64,000 bases of DNA from Paralichthys olivaceus (lineage: Eukaryota > Chordata > Actinopteri > Pleuronectiformes > Paralichthyidae). This document shows, piece by piece, positions 1-12,069 of the stretch. Both the position numbers and the translations under genes were made by a program. The DNA is taken from contig NC_091104.1 in the NCBI RefSeq assembly GCF_024713975.1, forward strand, positions 17,441,580-17,505,579, written 5' to 3'. The notes beneath the pieces were generated by a model, which saw only the letters and a program-made list of their open reading frames with translations, was not told the DNA's origin and ran no database searches. Positions within the stretch are counted from its first letter, which is position 1. Each line of letters starts with the position of its first letter.

Positions 1-587
1 TACATTTTTAAGACCGCATAGATACATGACATTTCCCCCTCCCGTATCACCCTTCAGCAGCATTCATCCTCTTTGCTCTCATCTAAGCCACATTAAATGA
101 AAATGGTTATGCAAACAGCAACCACGTGGAAAACAGGTCTCTGGGATTCACTGGTGCACTGAAGCGCTGGCTACAGTTCAACTGCTGATTCAATCCACAT
201 GATAAATAAAAAAGGGGGACAGACCGAACAGGCTAGAAATAAAAGGCAAGAGAACAGCGTGTTCAGCCCATAGATTTAGTGCACATTAGCTCCGACAGGC
301 CAGTGAGCAGCGTTGCAGCCAAATCCAATACAATTGAGGTAGATGGAGACCGATTCTTCAAATGTAAAAAAAACTACAGGAAAAAAAAATTAAATGCCTC
401 CGTGCTGCTCCTGTGGTGTCATCAAAGTGTCCCTAAGCCCCTACTTTCAAATTTCAACTCCAAACAGTGTCATTTACACCTTGTTTTAGCCAAAACTTCC
501 GCTCTGATTCTCCTCCATAGCCACGTTAACATTCACACCCACCCCCCAAATCTTCTTTTTTCTGTGAACTATCCCTTTAAGACTGGG

Positions 588-622
588 TTTGTGTGTGTCT
601 GTGTGTGTGTGTGTGTGTGTAC
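588..622. repeat. GT dinucleotide microsatellite
   Basis: Nearly uninterrupted GT run with one CT interruption near its start. A second run follows about 150 bases later. Confidence 0.9.
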
Positions 623-774
623 ACATTTAGAAAGAGACTCTAGTAGAGACTATGTGTTGTGTCCAGAGACCCCTCCTCTGGCTGGACTGTGTCTGTGTTT
701 ACAGTAGTGAGGATCAGCTGTCTGTGCCGTGGATCAGCTCATTGATTTGTCTGCTAGTGTGTGCGCATGCGAGA

Positions 775-803
775 GTGTGTGTATGTGTGTGTGTGTGTGT
801 GTG
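775..803. repeat. GT dinucleotide microsatellite
   Basis: Short GT run bounded on each side by the hexamer-like motif GCGCATGC or its near copy. Confidence 0.85.
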
Positions 804-1549
804 CGCATGCTTCATACTGGGGCGGTGCAGCTGTTTCAGACTTTCTACATACCCAGGGGGGCTAAGGTCAGTGATAGTGTGGCATTTCACATCCCTGCTG
901 GGGGTAGTGCATGTGTCTTTGCCTATGTGTGTTAAACATAGGATCTCAAACATCCAGCATATGGTAAAGCTATTGATTCTTTTCATTTCTTCTATATCAC
1001 TGATATCGCAACCTTTTGTTGAGCTGCTATAGCATCTATCTGTCTTCAATTAGTCTTCATGGCACTCGAGGGGCTCTGTGAACTTTACAGTTCCTGTGTG
1101 TGGTACACACACACCCAAAGGCATCTACATGCAAAGGCTAAGTTATTTATATTTTTGCTAAAAATACAACAAAAGATTCCTCAGAGGGATAAAATATGCT
1201 AAATAACTATCAGACATGAGTGTGATCACACCAAAGAAGTCAGAAGTCACCAGAAGATGCTGGATTCTTTGAATTTTTGTTCCACAGCTCTGTTAGCAGC
1301 CCCCCTTTGACTAATCCCACAACAGTCAGCCACAGCCCCAGCCCGCCTCCTGTCCACGACCATTGTGCTCCATCATTGGAGGGATGTGGCCAGCCGACAT
1401 GTCTGACATCTATGTAAAACACGTCCGTGCAGCCCATGGAGGACAAACAAAGGGGGTGTGTGAGAGTGAAAGCCGACAGTAGGGTGCGTGCCGTGTTTTA
1501 AACGCTGAAGCATGTGATCGCTGGACTGTTCAGTGTGTCTGATTCAAAC

Positions 1550-4500
1550 CTGTGAGGCTGCTGATGATGTGCTTCTTTTGGTCATGTGAGGTTGTTGCTT
1601 CCCCCTCCCAGCTGACTCCACGCGCCTCACCAGTCCATCTTCCGTAGGGCTCTTGACGTCTGTGGCATCCGGCCTCTTCTCAGGCCTCTCACTCACCACC
1701 CTCTTACCCTGGAGAGACGGTTACTCTCATTAGTGTCAAACTGCCACCAGGTGCATTGAAATACAAGAGTGCTGCTGGTTAGGACCCAATTCAGCATAAT
1801 CAATATTTCAAGGGTGGAAACACAAAATTCAAACAGTCATGCATATGCAGTAATCAAAACACATGTACTCCTGCTGGTCTGTATACAGACCACTCATAAA
1901 TAGGATCTTGACAGCTCTAACATAAATGTAAGCTTTTCATACAAAATTACATATTATATATTACTGTTGGGTTTCTCTATAATATTGTAAGGTCTCGACC
2001 TTGATATATCAAGTGCGTAAAGAGATAATGTATGTTGTGATTTGGTGCTATACGAATAAAATGTGAAATGCAATGAAAATGGAATATTGTACCTCCACCA
2101 GCTGCACATTTAAGCCATGCTAGCTTCATGTCTCTTTGGGTAGCTATGTCAGTCCACCACTTGTGTCCACTTCTGACCCAAGAATGAAAAACAATATCTG
2201 TATAAACATTAAATGTGTTGTCCTATAACATGGTACAGATATCAATGGTGCCCATAGAATGTAGTACCTAAAAACCTGGTGTTCCCCAGACCAATATTTT
2301 AAAATTTTAACATTTGGTTTGTGACCTGACACCCATATAACAAATGACATCCAAGCCTCATGTCAGACTCATGTCTACCTCATGTTTAAATGTTAGCATG
2401 TAAACATGCTAATCTAAGATCTTGAACATCGAAAACAATGCACTTGAATAGCCGATTGTAAGCATGTTATCAGACTCCTCTTTTTGACTACTCAGCATCA
2501 AACAGGCATATTTAGCCTGTTTTGACACCTGACTACATCATTAGTACATAGATTTATTTAAGTTCCAGTAAATAACTGTACTCAGCTGGTTAAATTGCTG
2601 GATAAGAACCAGTCCAATTCAAGCTGCAACACTATGCAACTTGTTTTCTTCCTGAATCCTACTATTTCAGGAAGGTGTGCTTACTGATTAGAACGATGTG
2701 TTAATCTTTCATTATTGTCAATGAAACTACAGGGGTTTGGGGTTCTTTATTTTTTCCGTGTCACTTCAAGTGGAAATTGGCATTTACCGTTTTGCCTGCC
2801 ATGGTGACCGTTAACTGCTTCCTGTGGCCCTGGGCAGTGCTCTGCGAGGGGCCCTCTCCCCCCCTGTCAGGCCCAGCCTCCTGCTGTCCTTTTCCAGCTG
2901 GTGAACCACCACTGAATGGCTTTGTCAGCACAACACGACTATCCTGCTTCAAACCGAAGAGGGGAGCGTGTTACAAAATATTCCGATTTTATAACATCTT
3001 CTATAGAAAATGTGTCTTTACCATATCGTCTATACAACATTATTGCTTATCCGTCACCTCACATTTTAGACACTCACACTGGTTGACTTGCTGATCGTGA
3101 TGGTGAGATCATCAGCTTTGCCCTTGCGACTCTGCAGTGCCATTCCGTCCTCCTCTGCCCTTTTCTTGTCTTCCTCCACCTCCTACATGCAACCCAATGA
3201 AAACAAACAATCAGGAAGCCTGAAGGAGATCCCCCCACACAAAGACTTGCATTTCTACTCAAGAAACCACACCTGAAGATCACAGATACTTCTCACCTTG
3301 TACCTCTTCATGAGCGCCTCATTCTTCCGGCGGAGAGCCTCAATCTTCTTGTCCAGCTCCACATCCCTTTCTTGATCCCTCTTGGGCATCATGTCGCTGG
3401 GGCTCTAAGAGGAGACACATCAGATCATTGATAATAAAACATTTGCTCACAATATACCAATATTCAGCTAAAATTATGTTCGAATTTTATATTTTCAGCT
3501 TAGTTGCAGTAATCCCATCCATGACATATTTATTGAGCTGATATGTGCCCTCTCGTGCTGATATCTGCAGATGGAGTCCTGCTGGTTGCTCCCAGATCCC
3601 AGCTTGTGACATCAAGGTTTTGCTATCAGAACACCCACTCTTTGGAACCCTCTGCCCAGTGAACTCAGACACACTACCTCTCTAGCTTCTTTTAAATCTA
3701 GTCAAAAACAGCTGTGCAAGAACTTTGCAAACATAAACATTTTAAAAACTGGAACATTTTGATTTCAATAAGAAGTCATTTGACAAGAGAATGAGTAAAC
3801 AACAAATCCAATCTTATATTTTATGCCAACTCTCAGTGCTGGCTAGATTAGCACACTTGTTGCTATAGAAACAATTTGGTCAGTACAAAAACATTTAGGT
3901 TCAATACTCAGCTGATGTTTCCCTATTAAATTATTATGTATTCTGGCTATAGAATCAATAAAGGTCCCCATAAAACAAGATTTAAAACAATACAAACATT
4001 TGAATAAAGTCTACCTATCGACAGAGTGACAACGAGTTCATGCATGGTCATACAAACTGAAAATGTCATGTGTCCACACCATTGCATGTGCTGTGATAAC
4101 ACACAGCGCTCACACCTAACACACATGGAGTATTCATTATGGAGCTCAGTTACAAATGCAGGCAGGATGCATATGCAGAGCATCCTAAATATGCTGATGC
4201 AGTCAGCAGGGCATTCCTCCTCACACGATAAGAGGCCCTCATACTGAAAAGCTCTACAGAGACAGCTGCCATCGCTGAAGAACATGAAGACGAGAACAAA
4301 TGAAACAACATTGAAGACACGATTACTGGAAGTTCAGGACATATCAGAGATGTCAACAACTGCTGAGCTGCACAGCCTGTTAAAGACAAGTTGGACATAT
4401 TTGGAAATACGCTTATTTGCTTTCTTAAGAGAGAAGTGAATTGATATCATTCCCATGTCTTTAGACCTGTGGCAAGCAGCAGAGATCACCTGTAAAATCA

Positions 4501-6744
4501 CAATTTGTCATTTTTATTTTTATAAACAAAATAGGTAATTTGTGAGATTTAAATGTGCTAGTGGATGGATTTTGTTGCCTTTGGACAGAACCAGGTTAGC
4601 AGTTTCCACCCTGTTTCCTCTCTTTATGCTAAATTAAGCTAATCAAGTGCTGATTGTAGCATCACTCTTAATCCACTAACGTTTCTTCAACATTCCTTTG
4701 AATTTATCAACAGGTGCCCTTGAAATGCCACAAAGGCCGGTCACAAGGCAGCTCATACATCATCCAAAATGTAATATTCTGTCATGTCCCAATGAGATGA
4801 TACAAAAAAGGTAGTATTATTATTATTGTTATTATCTTTGATTTTACTATGTTAGTCGTTTTGAGATTACAAATAAGGGAGACCTGACCAAAAATAGCAG
4901 CAAAGTAGTTTCAACTAATAGATTAATAACATTAAAGCACTTGCATACAGACAACCAGGACTAAAGAGACTTACCAGAGATTTAAACTCTTTTAGCATTA
5001 CTAGGATTTGAAGCTCAAAATCAGTCTGTAGATTATTCCATGCATTAGGTGCCAAAAACCTACATGCATTCTTTCTCTATATTCAGTTCGGACTTTAGCA
5101 ACAACAAATCGCAAATACTACAAAGATTATGACTTCCATTATTCCAGTTTAAAAAGAAGTTGAAGAGGTAGGAATTTTGGCCAGGGAGCTTTTATACATG
5201 AATCGAATACACACCAATGACTGAGGCGGTACACACATAAGGGAGACCAATTGCTTTTGAGTGAAGAACTCAATGGTGAGTAAGAGAATGACACTTTGTA
5301 ATGAATCTCAGTGCCCCATGATAAATGCTACCCATCATATGAAGACAAAGAGCTGAGGCATTTACATACAACACATCTCTATCATCAAGAACAGGTTTCA
5401 CACATCGGGCAAACTTACATGCCACATCTTTGAAACAATGGAATCAGAGTTATCAGAGTTTGCTGCTGTTTCATCCATCCCTCTGTCTGATGTCTACATA
5501 TTTCAAGCCAGAACAAATGTTCTTCATAACTTCAGAAGGATTTTATTCAGCACACAAACAGTGCTCAGATAATCCTCAATGAACAACAGTCATTCAACTC
5601 AATAAGCTAGAACCAGTGTTTTCATCCTCTGTTGTCACTCACAGCAGAGAAGTGTCAATAAACTGACTAATAAGTTGCCACTGGTGCTCATTGAAACTGT
5701 GAAGCAACACAACTTATTTAGATAGGTCCCACTCTCCAAACACTGTGTAAATTATTTCTGAAGGGTCAGACCCTCTCCACAGAGGCAGCAAACAGCGGTG
5801 CCAAAGCGAGTCAGTCATCCTCCACTGTTGCCCCAGTGATGGCAAGAACACTGAGGCCACTTCTGTGTGATATTACTGGCTAGCATGATGACTCACGGTT
5901 CACAAGCGCACAAAGACCATCACGTTGGGACTGCAAGAAATTCTTACATGCTGTTTTCACTGTGGCTGCTGGTACGCCAGCAGAGACTGGCTGCCACTAA
6001 GAGGATGGGTTCAACTACAGCACTCAAACCTGCTGTCAGAGAGATCCCCATTTTTGCTCTAAAGTTGTGAGCACAGACTTTAAGCAAAATGGCAAAGAGA
6101 ATACATCCTGAATCCATATGGGTCTTTTTCAAACCTGTAAAGTCACAGAGCATGAGAGAAAAGTTGGGACTCACTCAAAGAGGCGGCCGGCTGGAAAGTG
6201 GTTACCTCACAGCTTCTAGTTGTCAGGGTATCCAAACACAACACACCATGAGGACATACCACCAAGAATAGGCGCAAGGGAGAGACAAGCTGCTAACTCT
6301 GAATCTCAGTGAGGCCAATGGCGGAGACTGAAGTGAGCACTGGCCTCCACAAAGTGGGGGAGACTATGTGTGGGGACGGTACCTCCCCGGGTTCAGCAGT
6401 CCAGTTCTTTGATTGTGCAGCAGCAAGGGTAACGTACGCACATATACACACGATCACAAAACACACCAAAACGCTGTGGGTCTGCCAGGGGACGGTACCC
6501 ATGCCTGGACAGGCAGGCAAAAAGGGGAGGAGGGGGGCCTGCAGAGAGAAAGCTGCCAAGGCTTCCTCCCTAACCAGCATTCCTGCCACCTACAGGAGCT
6601 ACAACGGAGGAGAGAAAAGAGCCAGAGACACAACTGAATGGCAGCTCAATCTGCGACAAAGCAGGAGAGGAAGAGAGAGAACCTCATACAGAGAGAGAGA
6701 AGGATGCGGGGAAAGAGAAAGGAGACACTCACAGGTCTTTCCAT
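1550..6744 (-). CDS. ccdc9b: CCDC9-family coiled-coil protein, 5' portion (probably ccdc9b)
   Basis: Five coding exons on the minus strand splice in frame: 6733-6744 (12 nt, MERP), 3297-3404, 3078-3182, 2788-2943 and 1550-1708. All junctions are phase 0. The translation starts MERPSPSDMMPKRDQERD and passes into a charged helix (DVELDKKIEALRRKNEAL followed by MKRYKEVEEDKKRAEEDG). This matches the N-terminal coiled coil that defines the CCDC9/CCDC9B family. A stretch with LTITISKS and RVVLTKP and then a Gly/Ser-rich, basic segment (KRVVSERP) follow, also as in that family. Family members are reported in RNA-associated complexes, but a biochemical role is not established. The 3' part lies outside the window, so the gene is partial. 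CCDC9B is preferred over CCDC9 from the spacing of the post-coil motifs, but this is not certain. An alternative start is the MM at residues 9-10. Confidence 0.8.
1964..2083 (+). repeat. Teleost retroposon 3' tail (partial copy)
   Basis: The segment runs from TTGGGTTTCTCTAT through an AAGTGCGTAAAGAGATAA-like motif to TGATTTGGTGCTATACGAATAAA. It is homologous to the stretch at 12.07-12.24 kb. This shared 3' tail is very common in teleost genomes and behaves as the 3' end of a LINE-type retroposon. The exact family cannot be named from sequence alone. Confidence 0.7.
2100..2430. repeat. Probable old interspersed repeat with CATGCTAA motifs
   Basis: Contains CCATGCTAGCTTCATGTC and clustered ATGTTAGCATG / CATGCTAA words that recur at 8.31-8.42 kb. 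Such motifs mark a frequent teleost interspersed repeat. It lies in intron sequence of the CCDC9-family gene. Confidence 0.4.
3405..6732 (-). other. First intron of the CCDC9-family gene; no other gene seen
   Basis: About 3.3 kb between the 12-nt first coding exon and the coiled-coil exon. It has only short spurious ORFs and low-complexity patches (for example TTATTATTATTG near 4816). I see no coding signal on either strand. Confidence 0.6.
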
Positions 6745-6900
6745 GTCAGCGGGGAGAGCTGGGCTGAGTCCAGGCGCGAGGCTGCCGAGGCGGCAGAGAG
6801 GGCTGCCTGGAGTCGACGATCATGCCTCGATTACAATGAGCCAAGTTGGGCAAGCAGCCAAGACGTCTAACAAATGCACAGAGCTCCCCTGTTAACAGAT
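6600..6900 (-). promoter_or_regulatory. Putative 5' UTR and promoter region of the CCDC9-family gene
   Basis: The candidate start codon (6744, minus) sits in a stretch richer in G+C and CpG than its flanks, including GGCGCGAGGCTGCCGAGGCG on the plus strand around 6772-6791. This fits a CpG-type promoter upstream of the first coding exon. No TATA box was recognised, so the transcription start is unknown. Confidence 0.4.
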
Positions 6901-8309
6901 TTCACAGCACCCACCCGCTCGTCCACCCTCTGTCATTCTCTCTCTCTCCAACCCTCCCACCGCACATATGCTCTCTCACTCCCTCTCCCCGTCTCTAAAG
7001 CACTTGCTCTTTCCCCTCCTCACTTATCCTCTTCTCAAAGCATGCTGGACTTAAATCCTGTCACCCTCTCTACACACACACACATTTTTGTCAGTGTGTA
7101 TATATATATACAGTATATGTACATACAATTTTCCTTATACTTTTTTCTTTATCCCTTTTAAATATTACATTTAACGCCAGATAGATTATTGTTTGTTAAT
7201 TTATTATTTGCTTCTTTTCCAAAGAAAGAAACATGCACACATTTATTTATATCATTCCTCATAGTTTTTCGTCAAAATTTTTAATAGTTACATTTAACAT
7301 TGGAAAAACCGTTTCTTCATTTATTCTTTCCCTCTTTTTTAAATAACTTCCGTGTGTGTATATGTATACATGTATTTGTGTATCTCATTTTATTATCATA
7401 TCATATCAAGAGCTACATTTAACATTCAAGTATACTTCAGGCCTATATACTGTTTACACCTATATATATTGTAAAGATATATACAACATAAGACATTTTG
7501 TCTCAGATTTGTAATGAGTATATTTGTATTTACTCCATTATTGAGTGTGTATGTGACTGGTCAGATCTTTTTGCTACGTATGCCAGTGTCCCAACTAAAA
7601 AAAAGAATTAATGACAAAAAAAACTATTGAAAGCTTCTCTCCATTTCTCATGGGGCCTCAATCACATCTATAATGAAACTATATAAATGCAGAAATCACA
7701 AATGAGACAACAGCTGCGTCTCCTACGAGCAGCAGACTACTTGTTTAGAGCACTAATGAAGCTTCCTAAAGACTGCAGGGTGGATGGGTGGGTAAGGGGT
7801 GGGGGGGTACTGGCTGCTGAAGTTCCCACAAATCTCCATGCAGGACATTTTGCATCTGCCAGAGCCCAGTGTGAGAGCTGACAGGCAGCAGCAGACTGAT
7901 GTCACACTGAGAGTCGGTGCAGAGTCTCTGCAGTTTTAAGAAATACCTAAAAATACACAGTTTACATTCTACACAGATCAATACTGCCGCTACTGAGCTG
8001 AAGCTCTTTCCAAACACTTTGAGTCTGGAACATATTCGAGTTATTTTAGGATAAAAGTAAGAAGTTAGTGTCTCTAACCTGTTAATGCCTAAAACTGGCC
8101 ATGTTTGTGTATGAGCCTGCTATCAGGCTTATGTAGGGTCAAAGGTTATGGTAGGTGATGTTCCAAAATGGTACAGTTGTGGTAGTGAAGCAAACCAAAA
8201 CACTTAACTATTGGAATTCAGGTCATTTATATAAGATTAACAATAAAATAGAAACATTTGAAGAGTCTGCAGTCGTGCCCAGTCCACTGTAATGTCAGTC
8301 AAATGTGAA

Positions 8310-8425
8310 GGCCAGCGAGCGAACATGCTAACATCGACATCGTTAGCATACTGATGTTTAGCAGCTGTAACGTTTAGCATGTTCCTAATCTTAGTTTAGC
8401 CTGTTAGCATGCTAACAGTTTTTTA
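8310..8425. repeat. Interspersed-repeat fragment rich in CATGCTAAC / GTTAGCAT words
   Basis: Alternating direct and inverted copies of ATGCTAAC, GTTAGCAT and GTTTAGCA occur within about 100 bases and resemble the segment at 2.10-2.43 kb. The words are near-palindromic, so the stretch can fold on itself. Confidence 0.5.
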
Positions 8426-8675
8426 TTAACACGAAAAGTACAACGCTTTAACTGATAATAACTGACGTTAAATTACTGAAAACGATCATATATGAAAAGT
8501 TTGGCCTGATAATGAAAACTCAAGGGATGAGCAGATTTAGTGAGAGATTATAAATTATATATTTTATGACATTCGCATTTTTCTTGTTGATTATTTATGT
8601 TTTTAGCTGTGATGACAACAAGCTAACTGTATTGAACACGTACTTTTTTGCCTTTACCTTAAATCAAAACTATGA

Positions 8676-8731
8676 ATGGATGGATGGACAGACAGACAGA
8701 CAGATGGACAGATAGATAGATAGATAGATAT

Positions 8732-8766
<35 letters not shown>
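8676..8766. repeat. Compound GGAT / GACA / GATA tetranucleotide microsatellite
   Basis: Starts with GGAT units, passes into GACA units and then into a long GATA run, with one ATAT interruption. The Tyr/Leu/Ser/Ile-rich ORFs read on the minus strand here are artefacts of the repeat. Confidence 0.95.
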
Positions 8767-8767
<1 letters not shown>

Positions 8768-10693
8768 GTGATAAGTGTACTTGCATCTTCCAGTTGAGGT
8801 ACGAGCAGAAACGGCAACTTCGCATCGTGTCCACTAGTCTGCGCCAAATGCTTTGTGAAGAGGAGTTGAGCTTCACACAGAGACAGAGTAAAACACGATA
8901 CTGCGCAGTTTTTTTTAATGGGAAAATAAAATCTGAATCAAGATTAAGAATCAATCAAACATTTCCAAGTGTTATTTTTGTGAAGGGTCAATAGAAACCA
9001 AACGATAAGCTGCTTGTTTGAAAGGCAATAAATGACAGCCAGAAACCCCTTGGACGTCTACCTGTGCCTTTACGGTAAAAAGGTATAGATGTTGTAGCGG
9101 CCAAAAATGACAAAAACAACGATATTTTAGTTTGAGTCTATCATTTTATATATATTTATCTTCATGGGGAAACTGATCATAACAACTTTGATGTCTCTTT
9201 TCTTGGCAATGACGGAGAAAATCAAAGGGAAAATCTGTGAAAATAGCCCAATGTATTCATAATGTAGTCACATGTGGACGCTCATAACAAATATTCCATG
9301 AGGGGTTATGAGTAATTTGCAGTTGATTCTTCTTCATTGTGTCTCTGACCAAATCTTTAATTAGCTTTCTTTTGCAGATGTCCATTGGTACGGTCCTGTT
9401 ATTTTACTATTCACTCAGACCACACTTGTCCTTCAGTTACCCTGTGCAGTTAACCTTATTTCACTTTTAAATTACTGTGAATCAACTTTGTATGTTACTG
9501 TTTCTACACTTTAGTTCCAGACTCCAGACACTGCTTTTTGCACTCTTGCATTTTTACAATTTTTCTACTCACTGTTAACAACCAGAACAGCTCTTAGGGT
9601 CCAAGGTAAAGCAGAATGGATCCAGGCCTGAAGATACATGCTAGCCCTTCCCCGGGCACCCATGAAGAGGTGACAGAGGGAATTTGGATGGTTCTTCATC
9701 CTCCTCCTATGGTCTCAAGAGGAGGAGCTTGTTCTGGTAACTTAAATGTTCCACTTACAATAAACACTATTCAAGGTGCACACAAATAGAACAAAAAAGC
9801 TAAATGAACTGCTAAGCAGCATAACTGATGACAATAACACTGAGATGGTTTTGAGGGGACTAGACTAACAAAGCAGACTTGACAAAAACCATGCACCTCT
9901 GAGTTCCCTCTGATCAAAGAGAAACCCGCAGGTAATGTGACCTGGATCTGTTAAAATATGCTGAGTTTAAGGCATTCCCCAGTGTTTAATCTAATTTTTT
10001 GATCAGACCTCCAAGTATGTAAGTGTGGTCGATGAGATACCTGACCCAAAGCCTGACACGGATTGGATGTTTCACAGGCAAAGGTAAATTAAATGAATCT
10101 TTCTGAGAAGACGATTGAGAAATTCCTGTATGACTTCACCCCTGTATAGGGCCATCCATGTTTGTTTCTATCTGTCAAAAAATCCCTAATTCTTTTCCTG
10201 ATTTCCATTACATTTGTTAGTTTTAGTAAGTGTGCATCTGTTGCTTTAATTCCCTAGCTAATTAAGATATCCTAAATAATTTACAGGACTGTTACCTTTT
10301 CCTGATACAATGTGTAATCAATTCAAATATTTGATTCCTAGTTTCAATTTATGTTTGAGCTTGTTGGTTGTTTTAATACATTTTAGAGTTCCTGTTTAAT
10401 GTTAATATTAAAGTTTAAAATCAATCAAACAAAAGGCAATGGGGTGTGCTATCTCTCTTGCCAACACAATCAAATAAATGTATAAAATGTATAAATGCAA
10501 CATATGCTGCAAATTCACATAGTTTTTTGATTTAACATTTATCGTTAAAGATTGATCACAATTGAGGCACAATTGGTTGAGCACGAAAAATGATAAATTT
10601 CTTCCTCTTTGTTCAGTTTATTGGCAGGTGGAAACCAACATCAAGGTTCATCACCGCCATCTACAATCTTTTGTTTTTCTTACTTCTTCTTCT

Positions 10694-11066
10694 TTAAAGG
10701 TCCAGTGTGTAAGATTTAGGTGAGAGGGAACTACTACAGAAATTTTATGTAGAATAATCCTCATGATGTTTTCACTAGTTTTTTTATCTAAATTGTATGA
10801 ATTGGACTTTTCTTTACCCCAGAAAAGGCCCTTTGAATTCAAATACTTAATATTTACATCAAGGGGACCCTCTCTACGGAGGCCGTCATGTTTTTTACAT
10901 TAGTCCAGACTGGACAAACTAAACACCTTTTAAGTTTTTGTGACAATTAAAGGCTACCACAGTTTCTTTTTCATGTTTGGAAGGAGAGGGTGAGGTGAGG
11001 GGTGTTCAGCTACAACATGCAATTTCAACGCTAGATATCACAAAATTCTACACAATGTACCTTTAA
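10694..11066. mobile_element. Non-autonomous DNA transposon (MITE), 373 bp
   Basis: The left end TTAAAGGTCCAGTGTGTA and the right end TACACAATGTACCTTTAA are inverted copies of each other over 18 bases with two mismatches. The interior has no coding capacity. Elements with these termini are abundant in teleosts. No clear target-site duplication was seen. It ends about 215 bases upstream of the tbpl1-like ORF, so it could contribute to that gene's 5' flank. Confidence 0.8.
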
Positions 11067-11280
11067 CTTATTGAATAAATCATTTAATTAATCAATTATC
11101 AATAAAATACCGAATCAATATGACTATGAGAAAGCAAAGACGTCAAAGTGGCTATTAAGTAAAGGACGAATGGAATGTAAAGGAATGCCTTTGATCTGAA
11201 TCTTAAAAAATACACCTTGCACCTTGCCACCCACCGTTAACTGTACCGAAAACACTTAATACTGCACCACAAATTTCGTC

Positions 11281-11838
11281 ATGGATTCCAACAATGAGCC
11301 AATCGATATCTTTGTCACCAATGTGATGGCGATCTTCAGCACCAGGTGTCAACTCAATTTACGCACCATTGCCTTAGAGGGATTTAACGTCATTTATAAG
11401 CCACAATGTGGACATGTCCTGATGATGCTTCTTAGACCCAAGATAACAGCCCGAATTTGGTCCTCAGGGAAAATCATGTGCAGTGGAACAAATTCTGAAG
11501 ATGATTCGAAACGTGGTGCTCGCAGGGTAGCACGCATTCTGCAGAAACTAGGCTTCAATGTGGGATTTTCAAACTTCCGAGTCGTGAATGTGCTGGCAGT
11601 TTGCTACATGCCCTTTGCAGTCAACCTCATGGACTTCACTAAGAACAACCACCCCGATGCCAGTTACAAACCAGGGCTCTGTCCGGCTGCCACATACAGG
11701 ATCAAAAATATCAAGGCTACTTTTCAACTGTTCTCCAGTGGCAGCCTCATAATTACAGGGCCAACAGTGCAGATTGTGACCACGGCTGTGAAGCAAGTGT
11801 ACCCACTGCTGATTGAGTGTAAGAAAGCCCTCGAGTAA
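11281..11838 (+). CDS. TBP-like protein 1 (TBPL1/TLF/TRF2) homologue, intact intronless retrogene candidate
   Basis: A single uninterrupted ORF of 185 residues, against about 186 for vertebrate TBPL1. It is collinear with TBPL1 from end to end: an N-terminal D(I)FVTNV segment, the first repeat with RTIALEGFNVIYK and ARIWSSGKI-C-G, then GARR-AR-LQKLGF, VVNVLAVC-MPF, FTKNN-P-ASY, YRIK and GP-V---TTAV-Q-YP in the second repeat. These are the two pseudo-symmetric halves of the TBP saddle fold. TBPL1 binds TFIIA and TFIIB and directs transcription from TATA-less promoters, notably in germ cells. Vertebrate TBPL1 genes have several introns; this copy has none, which points to retroposition. Compared from memory with mammalian TBPL1 it looks only around 60% identical, low for a conserved protein, yet the frame is intact, which suggests function. 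The start ATG is in GTCATGG, a usable context. No bona fide tbpl1 locus is present in the window. Confidence 0.88.
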   Translation: MDSNNEPIDIFVTNVMAIFSTRCQLNLRTIALEGFNVIYKPQCGHVLMMLLRPKITARIWSSGKIMCSGTNSEDDSKRGARRVARILQKLGFNVGFSNFRVVNVLAVCYMPFAVNLMDFTKNNHPDASYKPGLCPAATYRIKNIKATFQLFSSGSLIITGPTVQIVTTAVKQVYPLLIECKKALE

Positions 11839-12069
11839 AGGAAATGAATGCTTGAGAAGACAGAAGAAGGCTGAGGAACTACCTTATTTGTGGATATTAT
11901 TTACTTGATTATATCACTACATGGCAACTGTTATGGAATTTTCATAGACATTGTCTCTTGTCCTCTCTGGGGCATAGTGCAACAGGCTGTTGTGTTTGGG
12001 AAGTGCGAGAGCTTGGCGAAGGTCAAAGCCTTCACTCCCTAGACATCACAGATATGAGACCTTTTGGTT

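Larger units (their letters stand above)
1..1549. other. Left edge: no coding exon recognised; probable intron or downstream part of the CCDC9-family gene
   Basis: Two GT microsatellites lie here. The short ORFs across them are products of the repeat. The minus-strand CCDC9-family gene must continue leftwards, because its last exon seen (low end at 1550) finishes on an open frame before a GT donor, but I could not identify the next exon. A GC-richer stretch around 1290-1440 has minus-strand ORFs without family similarity that I can recognise. Confidence 0.4.
6901..10693. other. Gene-free interval with simple repeats
   Basis: Contains a CT-rich patch (6930-7030), short TA/TG runs (7075-7120), the GATA/GACA microsatellite and a CATGCTAA-type repeat at 8.31-8.42 kb. 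ORFs are short and have no recognisable family. No RNA gene was recognised. Confidence 0.5.

Noticed and set aside
279-1049. Several overlapping ORFs rich in Cys/Val or His/Thr
   Set aside because: They read through GT/CA microsatellites; the composition comes from the repeat and they have no family similarity or gene context.
8659-8954. Tyr/Leu/Ser/Ile repeat ORFs on the minus strand
   Set aside because: Translation of the GATA/GACA microsatellite.
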